Under the pieces are notes generated by a model that ran no database searches, had not been told where the DNA came from, and saw only the letters and a program-made list of their open reading frames with translations. Positions 47,561 to 59,112 of a stretch of DNA of 64,000 bases are shown piece by piece. This DNA is from Sorex araneus. Taxonomy: Eukaryota > Chordata > Mammalia > Eulipotyphla > Soricidae. Every line of letters begins with the position of its first letter. The first letter of the stretch is position 1. The DNA lies in assembly GCF_027595985.1 (NCBI RefSeq), contig NC_073303.1, positions 329,839,679 to 329,903,678 on the forward strand. Direction: 5' to 3'. The translations under genes and the position numbers were made by a program.

Positions 47561-48690
47561 GCAAGGGGAGTGCCCAGTGCGAGCCCCCGGCCGAGCAGCC
47601 GCTACCTCTTTGTGAGCCTCAGATGGCTTTGATAAAGTCCCGGGAGGCCGACAAGTTTCCCTCTGGAAGCGCTTCCTGTTTTTCCACCAAGCCCTCTTGA
47701 CCCTGCCTTCAAAGAGAGCCTGATTTCTATTCAGAAGAGCAGGGAAACGGGCAAACTGCAACAAAACCTTACTAAATCTTGCCCCACCCTCACCCACCCA
47801 ACAGTAGAGCCTATTTTTTTTTTTCCTTAGCGTCTTTTACCTAAAATGGCCGTTAACAATAGACCTTTGTTAAAGGAAGCCTCCCTGATTCATTCCCTTC
47901 CAAAGGCTGGTGACTGGTGCTGGTTACCTGAACTCTGACCTTCGCGCTGACGGGACTGAGTTTGCCCCACCAACACTCATCCTGGTGCTAAAGTTCAGTG
48001 ACTAACGTGGTCAGAACTCCCCTGAAATTGGGGATGGCCCTGTCCTCGCCTTTCCAACAGCAGCTCATATTTGAGTCATCCAGAGGAAAATGAATAGTAA
48101 GACTGCGGTGCAATATACCCAATAAGTTAAGCTTTTTTGAAATTAAAATTACCAGAAAATAACTGCCCTGATTGTAGAACAGGACAGAAACAATGGTTGA
48201 TTCTTCAGACTTCTTCGATGATAAGAATCACGTGGGATACTCATTAAAAATACAAATTACTGGGTACATATCGTGTCCAATCCAATTGAACCTGAATCTT
48301 ATAGCGTGAATCGTGGGAAGTCATCAATTTAATAAGGGTTCTGAGTGACAGACAGCTCAAACTCCAAATGGTTGAGGGGTGTCGGCAGTTGTTGGAGTTG
48401 TGCTAGTGTCCTGAAGGGCGCACACACAGAGCCAGGCTCATACTGTCTTCTTAACAGAAACCGTTAACCCATATTAGTGGTATAGATCAGTCTCTTTTCC
48501 TCTAAGCTTGAAAGAGAGTAACAATTTCCTTTTCTTCCTATAGTGTAAGATAGTTGGCTTGCGTATCTTTCATATATTCAAGCAGCAGGTATTCATAAGC
48601 ATCTCCATTGCCAACTACTGTGGTGAGATGGTTTATACTATTTTATTATTTTTTTGCAGTTTTGCAAGAAAGAATGATTTAATATATATA
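47561..48690. other. Upstream flank of MYL12A
   Basis: CpG-island shore followed by ordinary sequence. No gene or repeat recognised. Confidence 0.5.
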
Positions 48691-48692
48691 TT

Positions 48693-49192
48693 TTTAAAAA
48701 AGCTTTTTATTGAATTATCGTGAGATAGATTATTACAAAGCTGTTCATGATTGGGATGCAGTCATACAATGTTCCTACACTCATCCCTTCCCCAGGTACA
48801 TTTCCCAGCATCACTGTCACCAGTTTTCCTCCCACCACCCCACCACCCTCCAACTCCCCTGCACCCAGCCTTCCTCTAAGGCAGGCACCTCTCCTCTGCC
48901 TCTGTCTCTGTCTGTCTCTCCCCACCCCCCTCCCCCCGCCCCCCCCCCCACACACACACCTTAGGTCATTATGGTTTGCAATACAGACACTGAGAGGTTA
49001 TCCTGTTTGTTCCTTTACCTATTTTCAGCACAGAATTCTTATCCAGAGTGATCATGTCCAACTATCTTTGTCATAGTGGTCCCTTCTCTATCCTAATTGC
49101 CTTCAACCCAGCACTTGAGGTAGGTTGACCTCCTGTTTCTACTGTTCTTCGGTGTTAGTCTCATATTATGATTCTTTCTATCACACCAGAGT
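48693..49192 (-). mobile_element. LINE-1 3' end
   Basis: Minus-orientation L1 3' UTR: tail TTTTTTATTGAATTATCGTG at the left, a C-rich/TCTG tract at 48.89-48.96 kb, and the sequence ATTATGGTTTGCAATACAGA shared with the 21.2-kb copy. No coding potential remains. Confidence 0.75.
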
Positions 49193-49194
49193 CT

Positions 49195-49341
49195 AATCAT
49201 TCTTTTTTTTTTCCAATTTTTAAAATTTTTAAAAATTTATTGATTTTTAAATTTTTTTTGTGTGAATCACCTTGAGACACAGTTGCAGACTTACAAATTT
49301 TTGTGATTACGTTTCAATCAAACAATGTATGAGTACCTATC
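49195..49341 (-). mobile_element. LINE-1 fragment, 3' part, split by an LTR
   Basis: L1 3' end in minus orientation that stops at AGTACCTATC and resumes at 50322 after an LTR insertion. Confidence 0.75.
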
Positions 49342-50321
49342 TGTAGGATAACATAGCTTCAGGTAATTTAGGTTTATTTGGTTACTCCTGTCACAGTGCT
49401 CCCGTTTCTCTTTGTTTATTTGTAGCTCCTTTCTTAGTGTTCTGTTGACTTGCAAATATTGTTTTTCTCTTCTCCTTGAGTCCTTTGCATAGTTTATTCA
49501 GAGCAATGTCCTTTTTGTATGGACACAGGAAGACTTAGCAAATGCTATGCTTTTGTAACCTGGGAGTCATTTGATATTTGAATACATGATATTTTCCTCC
49601 TGGGCATCTGTTATCTAGACCTAAGCCTCAGCTGCCCTTACTTCCTAGCACCCCCAAAAGCAGGGTCCTGACGAGGGACGAGATGGACCCAGGGCTAGCG
49701 GTTAGTTGTGTGCTACCCTGGCATGGAGGTGGGCCTGGCCAAAGTACTTAATGCTTAACTATAAGTTAAGAGCTTGATCATGGACAAATGTTGTCATGAT
49801 CCAAACAGTGATAACTAGATTTGGACCCTGCTAGGGTTAGGAGTGATTAATCTGGCCTGAGTGCTGTGGTCTGAGCCTGTGGCAAGATGTTGTCAGGAGA
49901 GCTGCCTTGCAAACCTCAATGTATCTCTTGCTATGTCCATGCAAAAAATAACTAGTATTAAGATGTTAATGAGTGTTTGGAATTGGAATGGGGAGAGGAG
50001 AAAAAACCCTTAAGAGGTATTTTGCCTACTGGCAGTCGGGAAGGGCTTTGGAATGGGAGAGAGATGGAGAGAGGCAGCAGTTGATCCAGAGAGAGGATGG
50101 AGCTGTGAGTGCGGGAGATAAGAAAGATGGAAGATTGAATAAGCGGTAACTAATCAGCAACCAGCTTGGTCCTCGTTCTTCCCTCGCCGGTCCTTGGCCA
50201 ACGGCCGTCCTGATCCAGTCCAAACACTGCGGTTCCAGAGTACCGAACGTAGGTGGTGAGACAGAGCTGCCCAGAGAGCCCGCGAGTGCACGCGCCCCTC
50301 GGCGAGCTTTAGTTTTTTACA
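49342..50321 (+). mobile_element. Long solo LTR (980 bp)
   Basis: It starts TGTAGGATAACA and ends AGTTTTTTACA, with short TGTA/TACA inverted termini, and is flanked by a 6-bp duplication CCTATC (49336..49341 and 50322..50327) that splits an L1. A 6-bp duplication fits an ERVK-like (class II) LTR. The orientation is judged from a possible poly(A) context GATTGAATAAGCGG near 50.14 kb followed by a GC-rich U5-like end. No internal viral genes are present. No TG..CA partner LTR is found, so it is a solo LTR. Confidence 0.75.
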
Positions 50322-50829
50322 CCTATCCTTCCACCAGTTCTCTTTTTCCATCACCAACGTTCCCAGTATCCCTCCCACCAGTCCTACCCCTCCCCTCCCC
50401 CTGCCTCTGTGACACATTCCCTCTTACTCTTTTGGGTAACCTTTTGGGTGTTATGGTTTTAATGTAGGCATTAAGCAGACATATAGTCTACTTTCAGCAT
50501 GCATCTACCATCACGAGCAATCCCTCCAACCATCATTCACTTAGTAGTCTCTTCTCCCTCCCACCTGCCTTTTCCCTCATCACATGAGGTCGGCTTCCAA
50601 CACGTGGGGCGATCCTCCTGACCCTTATCTCTACTGTCCGTAAGTGTTATTCTCCTATTATGTTACTTTATATTTCACAAATGGGTGCAGTCATTCTGCG
50701 TCTTTTTATGATTCATTTCACTTATCATGATCCTCTGCATGTTGATCCACTTACATGCAAATTTCATGGTTTCATCTTTTCTAACAGCTGCGTAGTATTC
50801 TGTTGTGTAGATATACCAAAGTTTCTCAA
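50322..50829 (-). mobile_element. LINE-1 fragment, remainder after the LTR
   Basis: Continues the L1 3' UTR and ORF2 end in minus orientation, parallel to the 21.2-kb copy (CATGTTGATCCACTTACATG, then AACAGCTGCGTAGTATTC). Confidence 0.75.
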
Positions 50830-51104
50830 AGAGCAGGAATTACATGTTATAGACTATCGGAAGATGTGACTGGGCTGGCATTATCTGTCCAGTAAATAGA
50901 ATGGAGCTTAAGTGTTGGTTTCAAATCCCAGCTCTGTGTAACTTGTCTAATACTACTCTTAGAAACCTTTTTTTTTTCATTTATAACTTGGGAATGATAA
51001 CTGCTTTATAGATTTTTTAAAATTTAAATAATATGTGTAAACACTAATAGAGTATTTAGTACACAGCAGGTCTGAACGAACAGTGGGGATTTGGGGATGG
51101 GGTG

Positions 51105-51262
51105 TTTTGGGGCCATGGTCTCCATGTTCAGGGATTATTTCAGGCTCTATGCTCAGGAGTCAAACCTGATGGTGCTCAGGGGATCATATGTTGTGCCAGG
51201 ATCAGATGGGCAAGCAGGGTGCAAAGTACCCTAACCTCTATATTGTACTTCCAGTCTGATAG
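51105..51262 (-). mobile_element. Old type-1 SINE
   Basis: TTTTGGGGCCATGGTC to GCAAAGTACCCTAACC remnants. Confidence 0.55.
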
Positions 51263-51458
51263 CAGCTGGTTTTATTTTTATAATTGGTTGTATTATATTA
51301 AGAGAATCACTAATTATTGCAAGAAAAAATAATCCATCTCCATGCAAAATCAGTCAAAAGAGGGCTGGGGGGTGGGTGGAATAAGCGTTAGTGAACCTTC
51401 AAAAGAAACCATTGAATTTCATAAATAATTCCTTAAATGCATTAAAAAATAGCCCACA

Positions 51459-51972
51459 CGTAACCGGCACGCCCTCGGCCCAGATAAACCCGGAGCCGCT
51501 GAGCGCGAATCGGACCCTCTGCGGCGCTTAAAGACTTTGACTCCAACTAACACTCAAGAACTGTAGAAATAAGTACCAGGAGGTTGACTCCATGGCTTCG
51601 AGGCTGGCCTCACGTTCCGGGGAAAGGTCAACTCAGAGAAGCGATCACCAACTACATTGTAGTCGAAGGCCATGTGGGGGAAGGGAGTTGCGGGCTGAAT
51701 GAGGGCTAGAGGCTGAGCACAGCGGCCACTCAACACCTTTATTGCAAACCACAACAGCTAATTAGAGAGAGAAAACAGAAGGGAATGCCTTGCCACAGTG
51801 GCAGGGTGGGGTGGGGGGGAGATGGGATTGGGGAGGGTGGGAGGGACACTGGGTTTACGGGTGGTGGAGAATGGGCACTGGTGAAGGGATGGGTTCCAAA
51901 CTTTGTATGAGGGAAGTATAAGCACAAAAGTGTATAAATCTGTAACTGTACCCTCACGGTGATTCTCTAATT

Positions 51973-52005
<33 letters not shown>

Positions 52006-52977
52006 GACTTTGACTCCAAAGATGTAACACATTCGGGCATCCAGCGCAGCACCCGAGAGCAATGCATTGGGACACCAAACTGGGCTACAACTCGGTGCTG
52101 CTGGGGGTGGATTTTTTTTTTCCTCCCCACCCTGTCTTCCTGCATGGAAAGCGGCGGGCTGGCGGCACCATGTGGCAGGCGCCATCTTCTGATTCCAGAC
52201 CCACAGGTATTCGGATTTTACTTTGGGGGCTCCCAGGAACTCATGGGAAGGGGGCATAACCGGCACGCCCTCGGCCCAGATAAACCCGGAGCCGATGAGC
52301 GCGAATCGGACCCTCTGCGCCTAAAGACTTTGAATTCAGAGACTTCTTACAGCAATGCACTGGGACTGTGAGCTGGGCTATGTAATTTCTGGCAGAATTC
52401 TCCCTGGACTTTATACAGAAATCCAAAACCGCGCGGACGCTGCTGCGTCCTCGCGACTTAACATTTATAATTGTTCAGCAATGTGAATCGGTTCCATTTG
52501 AACAGGTCTGACTTGGGGGGGAAACTCCAAATAATAACAGTAAGTTTTTGTTGAAAATATTGAAGGTTTTTAATGTAGCAGCCACCTCTGGACTGTGAAC
52601 TAAGCAAAAGCCCCACGCTGGCCGACGTGGCGTGGCGTACACCATACTATGAGGCACAGGAAGGGGGATGAGGGGGAAAAAGAAAAAAAAAAAGGGAAAA
52701 GGAAAAAGAGAAAAAAAAAAGAGAGAGAGAGAGAGTTATGTCAACTATAGTGAGTTTTGTGTTGAATTATGGAATGTAATCAAGGTAAAGAAAAAATGAA
52801 GTGAAATTCATTAGTTAAACAGTAGGGGGTAGGGGATGGGGGCGGGGGGTATACTGGGGTTTCTGGTGGTGGAATATGGGCACTGGTGAAGGGATGGGTG
52901 TTTGAATATTGTATAACTGACATATAAACCTGAGAACTTTGTAACTTTCCACATGGTGATTTAATAAAAATTAAAAA
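51459..52977 (+). mobile_element. Composite retroelement family A, copy 3, interrupted
   Basis: 1519 bp including a nested insertion; about 1046 bp without it. Flanked by a perfect 15-bp duplication, AAAAAATAGCCCACA (51444..51458 and 52978..52992). Two GC-rich tandem units start with CGGCACGCCCTCGGCC (51465 and 52261), 323 bp apart once the nested insertion is removed. The core, read on minus as CGCGCGGTTTTGGATTTCTG, is at 52390-52440. A purine-rich tract lies at 52.68-52.74 kb, and an L1-like 3' end with an A-tail closes the element. Confidence 0.88.
51547..52002 (+). mobile_element. Nested L1 3'-end insertion inside composite copy 3
   Basis: 456 bp ending in a long poly(A), flanked by a perfect 17-bp duplication, AAAGACTTTGACTCCAA (51530..51546 and 52003..52019). 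The 3' part (about 51720-51985) is the L1 3'-UTR-like sequence seen elsewhere in the window (TTGCAAACCACAA, then a purine-rich tract, then GGGATGGGTT). This is a classic target-primed reverse-transcription signature and is younger than its host element. Confidence 0.9.
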
Positions 52978-53539
52978 AAAAAATAGCCCACATCTAATTG
53001 TTCCAAATAGCAATCTTACACAACATATTCCTCAGTTCATAGCCTTTTACTGGGGGAAATGCTTCTCAAGGAGGTAATTGAAAAGATAAATTTCTATTTG
53101 TACAAAATATTTATAACTCATTAGAAGCTTTTGTTATTTTAGGACTGAAAGAAATTATTTTTTTATGCACACTAGAATCATCTAGAAGCTTTTAAAAGCA
53201 TTCATGCCCCATCCCCAGATTCTGAGTTAGCTGCCCTAGAATATGGCCTGAGCATAATTAGGGTTTAAAAGCTACTCAGATGAGTCTAATGTGTATCCAG
53301 GAAGAAACCACTCACCCAGTTCCACTCCTTCCTGAAACTACAAAAACCACAACCAGCGAAGTTAAAAAGCCTGTCCAGGGAACACACAGAGATGTGACGT
53401 AAGGACTGAGTTCAAAATGAAGCTGCTCATGACCCTTCTGACGTTTGGTCTTAGAGAATAAATGGAAATATTCATGTGCCTAACATTTAAGACTAGGTAA
53501 AAAAAGAAAAGCTAAAATAAGAGTTAGCTCGAGAGGACT

Positions 53540-54530
53540 CCGTGGTCCAGTAGTGATCGGACTTGTTGCTTCCACCTTCTGGCTCCTTCTGCCCCTACCA
53601 CGACCCTGGAGGGGACCAAAAAGTTTGGCGCTGTCTAGGGCAGCCCCAGGCCCAGTGAGGAATGCGGCGCGGGAACCTTTACCCAGCGCTAGAGGGCGTG
53701 CTTCAAAGCCGAGCGGCCTGCCGGGAGGCGGCGCGCACCTGGCTGAAGGCCGGCGTGGCTTTCTCTGCTCCAGGGGAAAGAAGAGGGCAGAGTCGGATTC
53801 AGCGATGTTCGAGTGTGAACGGAAACAGGAAACTATCAAGTATAGTAAATTAAAGTTTGGGAGATACCTGAGCCAGGGGAGGAAGAAAGCAGATTTGTGG
53901 AATAAGCCTCCCATGACCCAGCCCTGGAGGTGCCCGGGGAGAACAGCCTGCGGATGTGGAGGTGGGGTGGCAGCCTGGAAGAGCTGGGCTCCGTGGACGC
54001 TCTTGGACAAGTGGTTCCTGCTTTGCCTCTCTCTAGAGTCCCTGGGGCTAAGACAGGGCCCTAGAGGGGAGGGGAAGATATGAGGTTCAGTTGCAGGGTC
54101 TTGCTGCTGGGGAAACAGGCACAGATCCAAAGGATTGCAGTGAAGAGCCATGTTGGGTGGGTGGGTGCTGGAGCAGCTGGGTGCTGGGTGCTGGAGCAGC
54201 TCTCCTTCCCGTAGAACCGTGAGGATGACAGTAAAGAAGACCCGGAACTGGTCAGTATGCAGCGCAAGACAGCGTGTGATGCTGCTACCTGGTGTGGGAA
54301 TGAGGATGTGGAGGGTGACAATGAGGATGCCATGGATGAGTTCGCTTCTGGGCTCGGAGAGGAGAGGATGAAGGCTCTCCAGCCCCTCGGATTGCGCTGA
54401 GATGAAAGGCCTTGCCCATACAGAGAAAATGAAGAGGAAGAGGGCCAGGTAGGTTGTCTTGTAAACTCTTATTTTGCTTAGGGCATATTTGACCTGCTTA
54501 CTCAGTTTCACGAGCTCTTACATAGACATA
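53540..54530. other. G/C-richer tract with open frames on both strands, unidentified
   Basis: The minus strand has a 343-codon open frame (53480..54511) whose start looks membrane-like (TTYLALFLFIFSVW, LIHGILIVTLHILI). The opposite strand reads an acidic sequence (EDVEGDNEDAMDEF) over the same bases. Hydrophobic and acidic readings are natural complements, so one or both are shadows. A tandem GGGTGCTGGAGCAGCT repeat lies near 54.17 kb. I recognise no family. Confidence 0.3.
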
Positions 54531-54754
54531 ACTGATCAGATTGCAAAGGGTGGGGATAGTTATATTACCTGCATAAGTTCCGGTCACATTTAGGGGGCTT
54601 TTACAATCTGGGATGTGGAGGTTGCTGTTGTTGGATTCCTGTTACTGCAGCTGCTGAGAATTAAATTCAAGGTCAGACTGTAGAGATATACCTACATGAG
54701 CTCTAAAATAAAAATTGTAACATTGAAGGCATATAATTTTGTTTTTGTCATTTT

Positions 54755-54905
54755 TGGCAATCCAAAATGCCCAAGGTTTATTCCTGACTCTGTACTCAAG
54801 GAAGACTCTGACAGGTTTGGGGGACCCTATGGGGTGCCAGGGATCAAACCTGGATCAACTGCATGTAAGGCAAATGCCCTACCCACTGTACTATCGCCCT
54901 GGTTC
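54755..54905 (-). mobile_element. Type-1 SINE
   Basis: ATTCCTGACTCTGTACTCA to TACTATCGCCCTGGTTC. Confidence 0.65.
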
Positions 54906-55109
54906 CTGACGATTCATAATTATATAAACTGGTATATAATATGCTTTTAACCTTCATACTGTCCACAAGAATCTGAAGTTAGTCAGACAATCTGCAATAC
55001 TCAGGTCTAACTCCCAAGGGCTTTTAACCAACTTTCTGGGTGAAAAGACTGTGACTGGTACCTAGCATAGCCTGGTCCCCGCCACACAGTTTCTTTCGCT
55101 TTTCAGACC

Positions 55110-56715
55110 TTTTTGTGGTGTCACTCTCAGGGCAGGGAGTCTGGGAAATTTTCAGATTTCAGTGTCACCAATGACAATGGCTTCAACTATGTTCTGTCTG
55201 ACAGCAAGGAAGATGCTGGAACCACAGATTCATTCCTTCACTCCCAGGCAAACCCAGACACTCACACTCTGGATCCCGAAGAAAGATCATCCTGATCAAG
55301 AAGTTGGTGCTCTGGATGAGAAACCCACCTTTGCCTTTTTGACTTCTGGGGAACTGGAATTGGCAGTAGCCATGGTCAGCAACAGTGAATACTGTGGAGC
55401 CTACATCCACAGATAGAAGATTCCAGACTTCAGTATTGACTCCCCCCCCCCCCAGATAGTGTGGGGTACAACCTGAGTGTGTTAAGTCATATTCTGTAAG
55501 GTCAAGGGAGTGCAGAATGTGACTTTGTTTTCAGTCCAACTTCCCAGCACCTGGCCCGCTCCAACTGGCCAATGGGACTGTCAGCACTGGGAGTTATGGC
55601 ACTGGAAATCAAACTACTTCTGTACCTTTCACATGACATCATGGGATTCTCCATCTTCACTTGCATCAAGCCTGCACACTTGTGATCTCCTTTTACTCTG
55701 GTAACACCATCCTGTGTGACCTGAAGGCTGATGGAGACTTCTCATACTGGAGTTCTGGGGGAGCAGCAACCCAACCCAGATGAGCCAGGAGGTCAGTCAT
55801 CCACAACAGCCACTCCCCATCATAACCATTGAGTGCAGAGGCACCTACTTCCTGACACTCCATGTGGTTGCACATCTGGATGCAGTCACCTACTTACCGA
55901 AGGTATCTTGGGTGTAAGAAATTCACAGCTTGCTCCCTGAACCTTTGGAGCCTGGAAACAAAAAATGCATGCAGAATACTAGTGGGCTCCTAGGAAGAAT
56001 TCTGTGAAGCTACCCACACCTCTGCCTTCCACTGATGGACACCTGGCTCCACTGTGGCCCTGGGCAGGAGGGTAGGTGAGACTCCTGAACTTATCCCACT
56101 GTTGGAATCTGGTGATACTTACAGTCCTTTCCAAGCATACAGCCTACTGAGAAGCCTTCCTCAGGAAGCATCTCCAAATGGCTCCTGGAAGTTTCCTCCC
56201 AAATACTCCTGGTCTCAGAGCTGTCTTTTCAGGGATAGTTCAGCCAAGCTGAGTGCCACTAGGTTTCAGATTTCCCAAGAAACCAGAAGGTGCCATATTC
56301 TCTCTTCGAGGCCTGGCCCTTTCCCTCCATCTTCTGGATCAGCGTAGGAGGAGCTATGCTGGAGGTAACCCAGATCTCCTTACTTGGGACTTTCTGGGGA
56401 GCCTTGGAGCCACCTTGAATGCTAAGTTTTTCCAGAGGTTTAAGCTGGCTCTGGCCCTCTGAATCAACTGCTGGGCCCCCCTGTGACCCCTCTGTCCCTC
56501 AACACAGCACCTCCAGAGTCAGTAACTGCCTGGAGACAGGAGGCATCGCCACTTATCTTCCTCAACGTTTCTCCACAGGGAGCCTCCAGCCCTTACTGTC
56601 GCCCATGGGGACAGGTAGTCTTCTCTTGCTCTTTGTTCCAGAATTCATCAGGTCGTCCCTTTGCCCTTTTATATCTGTATATATAAATATGCTATTAATG
56701 AAAAATAAAAACTTG
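55110..56715 (+). pseudogene. Possible degraded processed pseudogene, unidentified
   Basis: The stretch has non-repeat, coding-like composition with short plus-strand frames broken by stops and shifts (for example SVTNDNGFNYVLSDSKEDAG near 55.16 kb; FAFLTSGELELAVAMVSNSE near 55.33 kb; CDLKADGDFSYWSSG near 55.72 kb). It ends near AAAAATAAAAAC at 56.70 kb. There is no clear poly(A) tract or target duplication, and I cannot name a parent gene. Confidence 0.3.
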
Positions 56716-57114
56716 AGATAGTGCATTAATATAGTTTATTCACTGCTTGCTATTGATGATGAAAAAGATTATTTATAGGATTATCTACAAACATGGTAGA
56801 ATATGGCGCAGGCTTGTTGCAGAGAACTGTATAACCATGGTACGTGCAGGCTGCCCTCTTGAGAGATTCCCAACTGCCGGGATTATTGAGTTCCCCCTTG
56901 GGAGGAACCTGGTCCTCTTTTCATGCTCCTGTTTCTACACAAGATGGTTAGGCCACCTATCTGTCATAAATAAGGGTAGACATTGCAGTGTCCCAGTACT
57001 GCCAGGTGGCCAGTCGTCCATATAAAATGGTCATGACTGAGCAGAAGTTCATTTTTTAAACCTTGTAGTGAAATATACATAAGATAAAATTTCTGTCTTA
57101 TGTAATTTTTGTTT

Positions 57115-57258
57115 TGTTTTGGGGCCACGCTGGTGGTGCATGGAGGGCTTCTTCCAGTGTAGTGCTTAGGGACCCTCGGGGAAGCATGCTTGTACTGGGG
57201 ATTGTATTCCGGGCTCCTGCAATATGCATTCCAGTCCTTTGAACGATCTCCCAAGCCT
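57115..57258 (-). mobile_element. Old type-1 SINE
   Basis: TTTTGGGGCCACGCTGGTG to GATCTCCCAAGCC. Confidence 0.5.
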
Positions 57259-57459
57259 TCCAGCTAAACCATTGACCATTTTTAATGCACAGTTCCAAGG
57301 TACATAGCACATTTACACTGTTGTATGGTTACTACCATCCATATTGAAAACTTTGTTATCATTCTCAACCAAAAAGTTCTTCTCATTAAATAGTAATTCT
57401 TTATTTTCCCCACTTACTTCTCCAACCTCCCCAACCTCTGGCAACTGCTGGTCAGAAAA

Positions 57460-57960
57460 TCTTAGAAATTAGTGGTGGTAGAGCTTGTCATTAACAACAC
57501 TTTTTTTGTTCCTCCCTGAACCTTGAGAAAGCCACATTCTTTTCTCCTAAACTAGTTAACCTTTTACTTAAAACAGCACCCCTGTTATTATCAATTCACT
57601 GGTGGCCTGACTTTTAATCTTTTGAGTCTTTGTTCCCAGAATCAGGAACTGATAACATCAGGGATTTGGTTTGATGAGAGTGAATCAAGTAAACAAGAAT
57701 GAGCTCATCAGGGAAGGTGGCTCAAAAGAGGTTTTATGGGGAACACCTGGACTTCTTCACAACTTTCACATCTCTAAAAAGCCCTTTATACCTTTACACT
57801 CAGGGTAACTCCTTCCCCCCCGCCCCCCAACTATAAATTCTGTTTTCCCATTTTGGCAATCCTGAATAAATTTCCTCTGTGGAAATCTTTTCATTGTCAG
57901 TGAGATTTGTCTTCTTTATGACTAGCAATAAACCTATTTTGGTTTCTTTCTACTTTCATT
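57460..57960 (+). mobile_element. Possible old LTR, low confidence
   Basis: An AACTATAAATTCTG box is followed about 35 bp later by CTGAATAAATTTCC and a T-rich stretch, a spacing seen in retroviral LTRs. The borders were not found. Confidence 0.25.
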
Positions 57961-58007
57961 CTACTTTCTGTGAATGTGACTTAGGATTCAAATATGATGA
58001 AATCACA

Positions 58008-58265
58008 GAGGGCTGGAGCGATAGCACAGCGAGTAGGGCATTTGCCTTGCATGCAGCCGACCTGGGTTTAATCCCTCCGACCCTCTTGGAGAGCCCGGCA
58101 AGCTACTGAGAGTATCTCGCCCACACGGCAGAGCCTGGCAAGCTACCCGTGGCGAATTTGATATGCCAAAAACAATAACAGCAAGTTTCACAATGGAGAT
58201 GTTACTGGTGCCCGCTCGAGCAAATCAATGAACAACAGGATGATAGTGATACTGTAACAGTGATA
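58008..58265 (+). mobile_element. Type-2 SINE, full length
   Basis: GAGGGCTGGAGCGATAGCAC to GATAGTGATACTGTAACAG. CACAGAG is duplicated at the borders. Confidence 0.9.
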
Positions 58266-58599
58266 CACAGAGTGCGGGTCCTTTGTGATAAACTTACTTC
58301 ATTTAGCTTAATGTTTTCAAAGTTGAATTCATTTTTGAATATGTTATTCCCTGCATTTCTTTCTACTGCCTTGATCTTCTCCAAAGTTCTTTTTCTTTCT
58401 AGTATAAGAAACCCTATCCCTTTGCTTTTTGAAACTTTTCTCTTTTCTAGCTCGAGCTTTTCTACTGAGCAGAATGGAGAAAACTAGCTCTGTAAGTTTA
58501 TATCTGAAACTGCCAAGTCTGAAGGTTTATTTTGTTTTTTTCAACATTTTTTTCCTGCCTCATTGTGGACTGGGAAAGAAGAAAGGATGTCCAGAATAT

Positions 58600-58850
58600 A
58601 GCACTGTCTGTAGCACCATCAGCTCATTGTTCATCGATTTCCTCAAGCGGGCACCAGTAACATCTCCATTGTGAGACTTGTTACTGTTTTGGGCATACCT
58701 AACAAGCCATGGTAGCTTGCCAGGCCCTGACATGGGGGTGGGATACTCTCGGTAGCTTGCCGGGCTCTTCGAGAGGGATGGAGAAATAGAATCTGGGTTG
58801 TCTACATGCAAGGCAAATGCCCTACCCACTGTGCTATTGCTCCAGTCCGT
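58600..58850 (-). mobile_element. Type-2 SINE, full length
   Basis: Opposite orientation to the copy 340 bp to its left, forming an inverted pair. Confidence 0.9.
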
Positions 58851-58994
58851 CCAGAGTATAAAGAGAAAAAAAAGGAAACAAATACTGTCAAATGAATACT
58901 TAGAGATATATGTGTTCCTTAGATATTAAAATGTTTCTTACAATATTAATAGAGTTGAGGGAAGTTATGGAATTTTACCAGAGATGATTTGTAG

Positions 58995-59112
58995 GGATGA
59001 AGGAGATAGCTCAAAGTACTGGAGTCCATCCATTGCTCCAGGATCAGTCACTGGCACCACATGGTCCCCTGAACAGTGTTAGGAGCAGTTCCTCTGCCCA
59101 ACTCTCCAAACC
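58995..59112 (+). mobile_element. Old type-1 SINE
   Basis: GGATGAAGGAGATAGCTCAA head and CTGGCACCACATGGTCCC body. Confidence 0.5.

Noticed and set aside
46709-47797. Three overlapping open frames of 229-307 codons in the MYL12A CpG island, on both strands
   Set aside because: Pro/Arg/Ala/Gly-rich readings in all frames follow from G/C composition. There are no domains, and they overlap the promoter and first exon.
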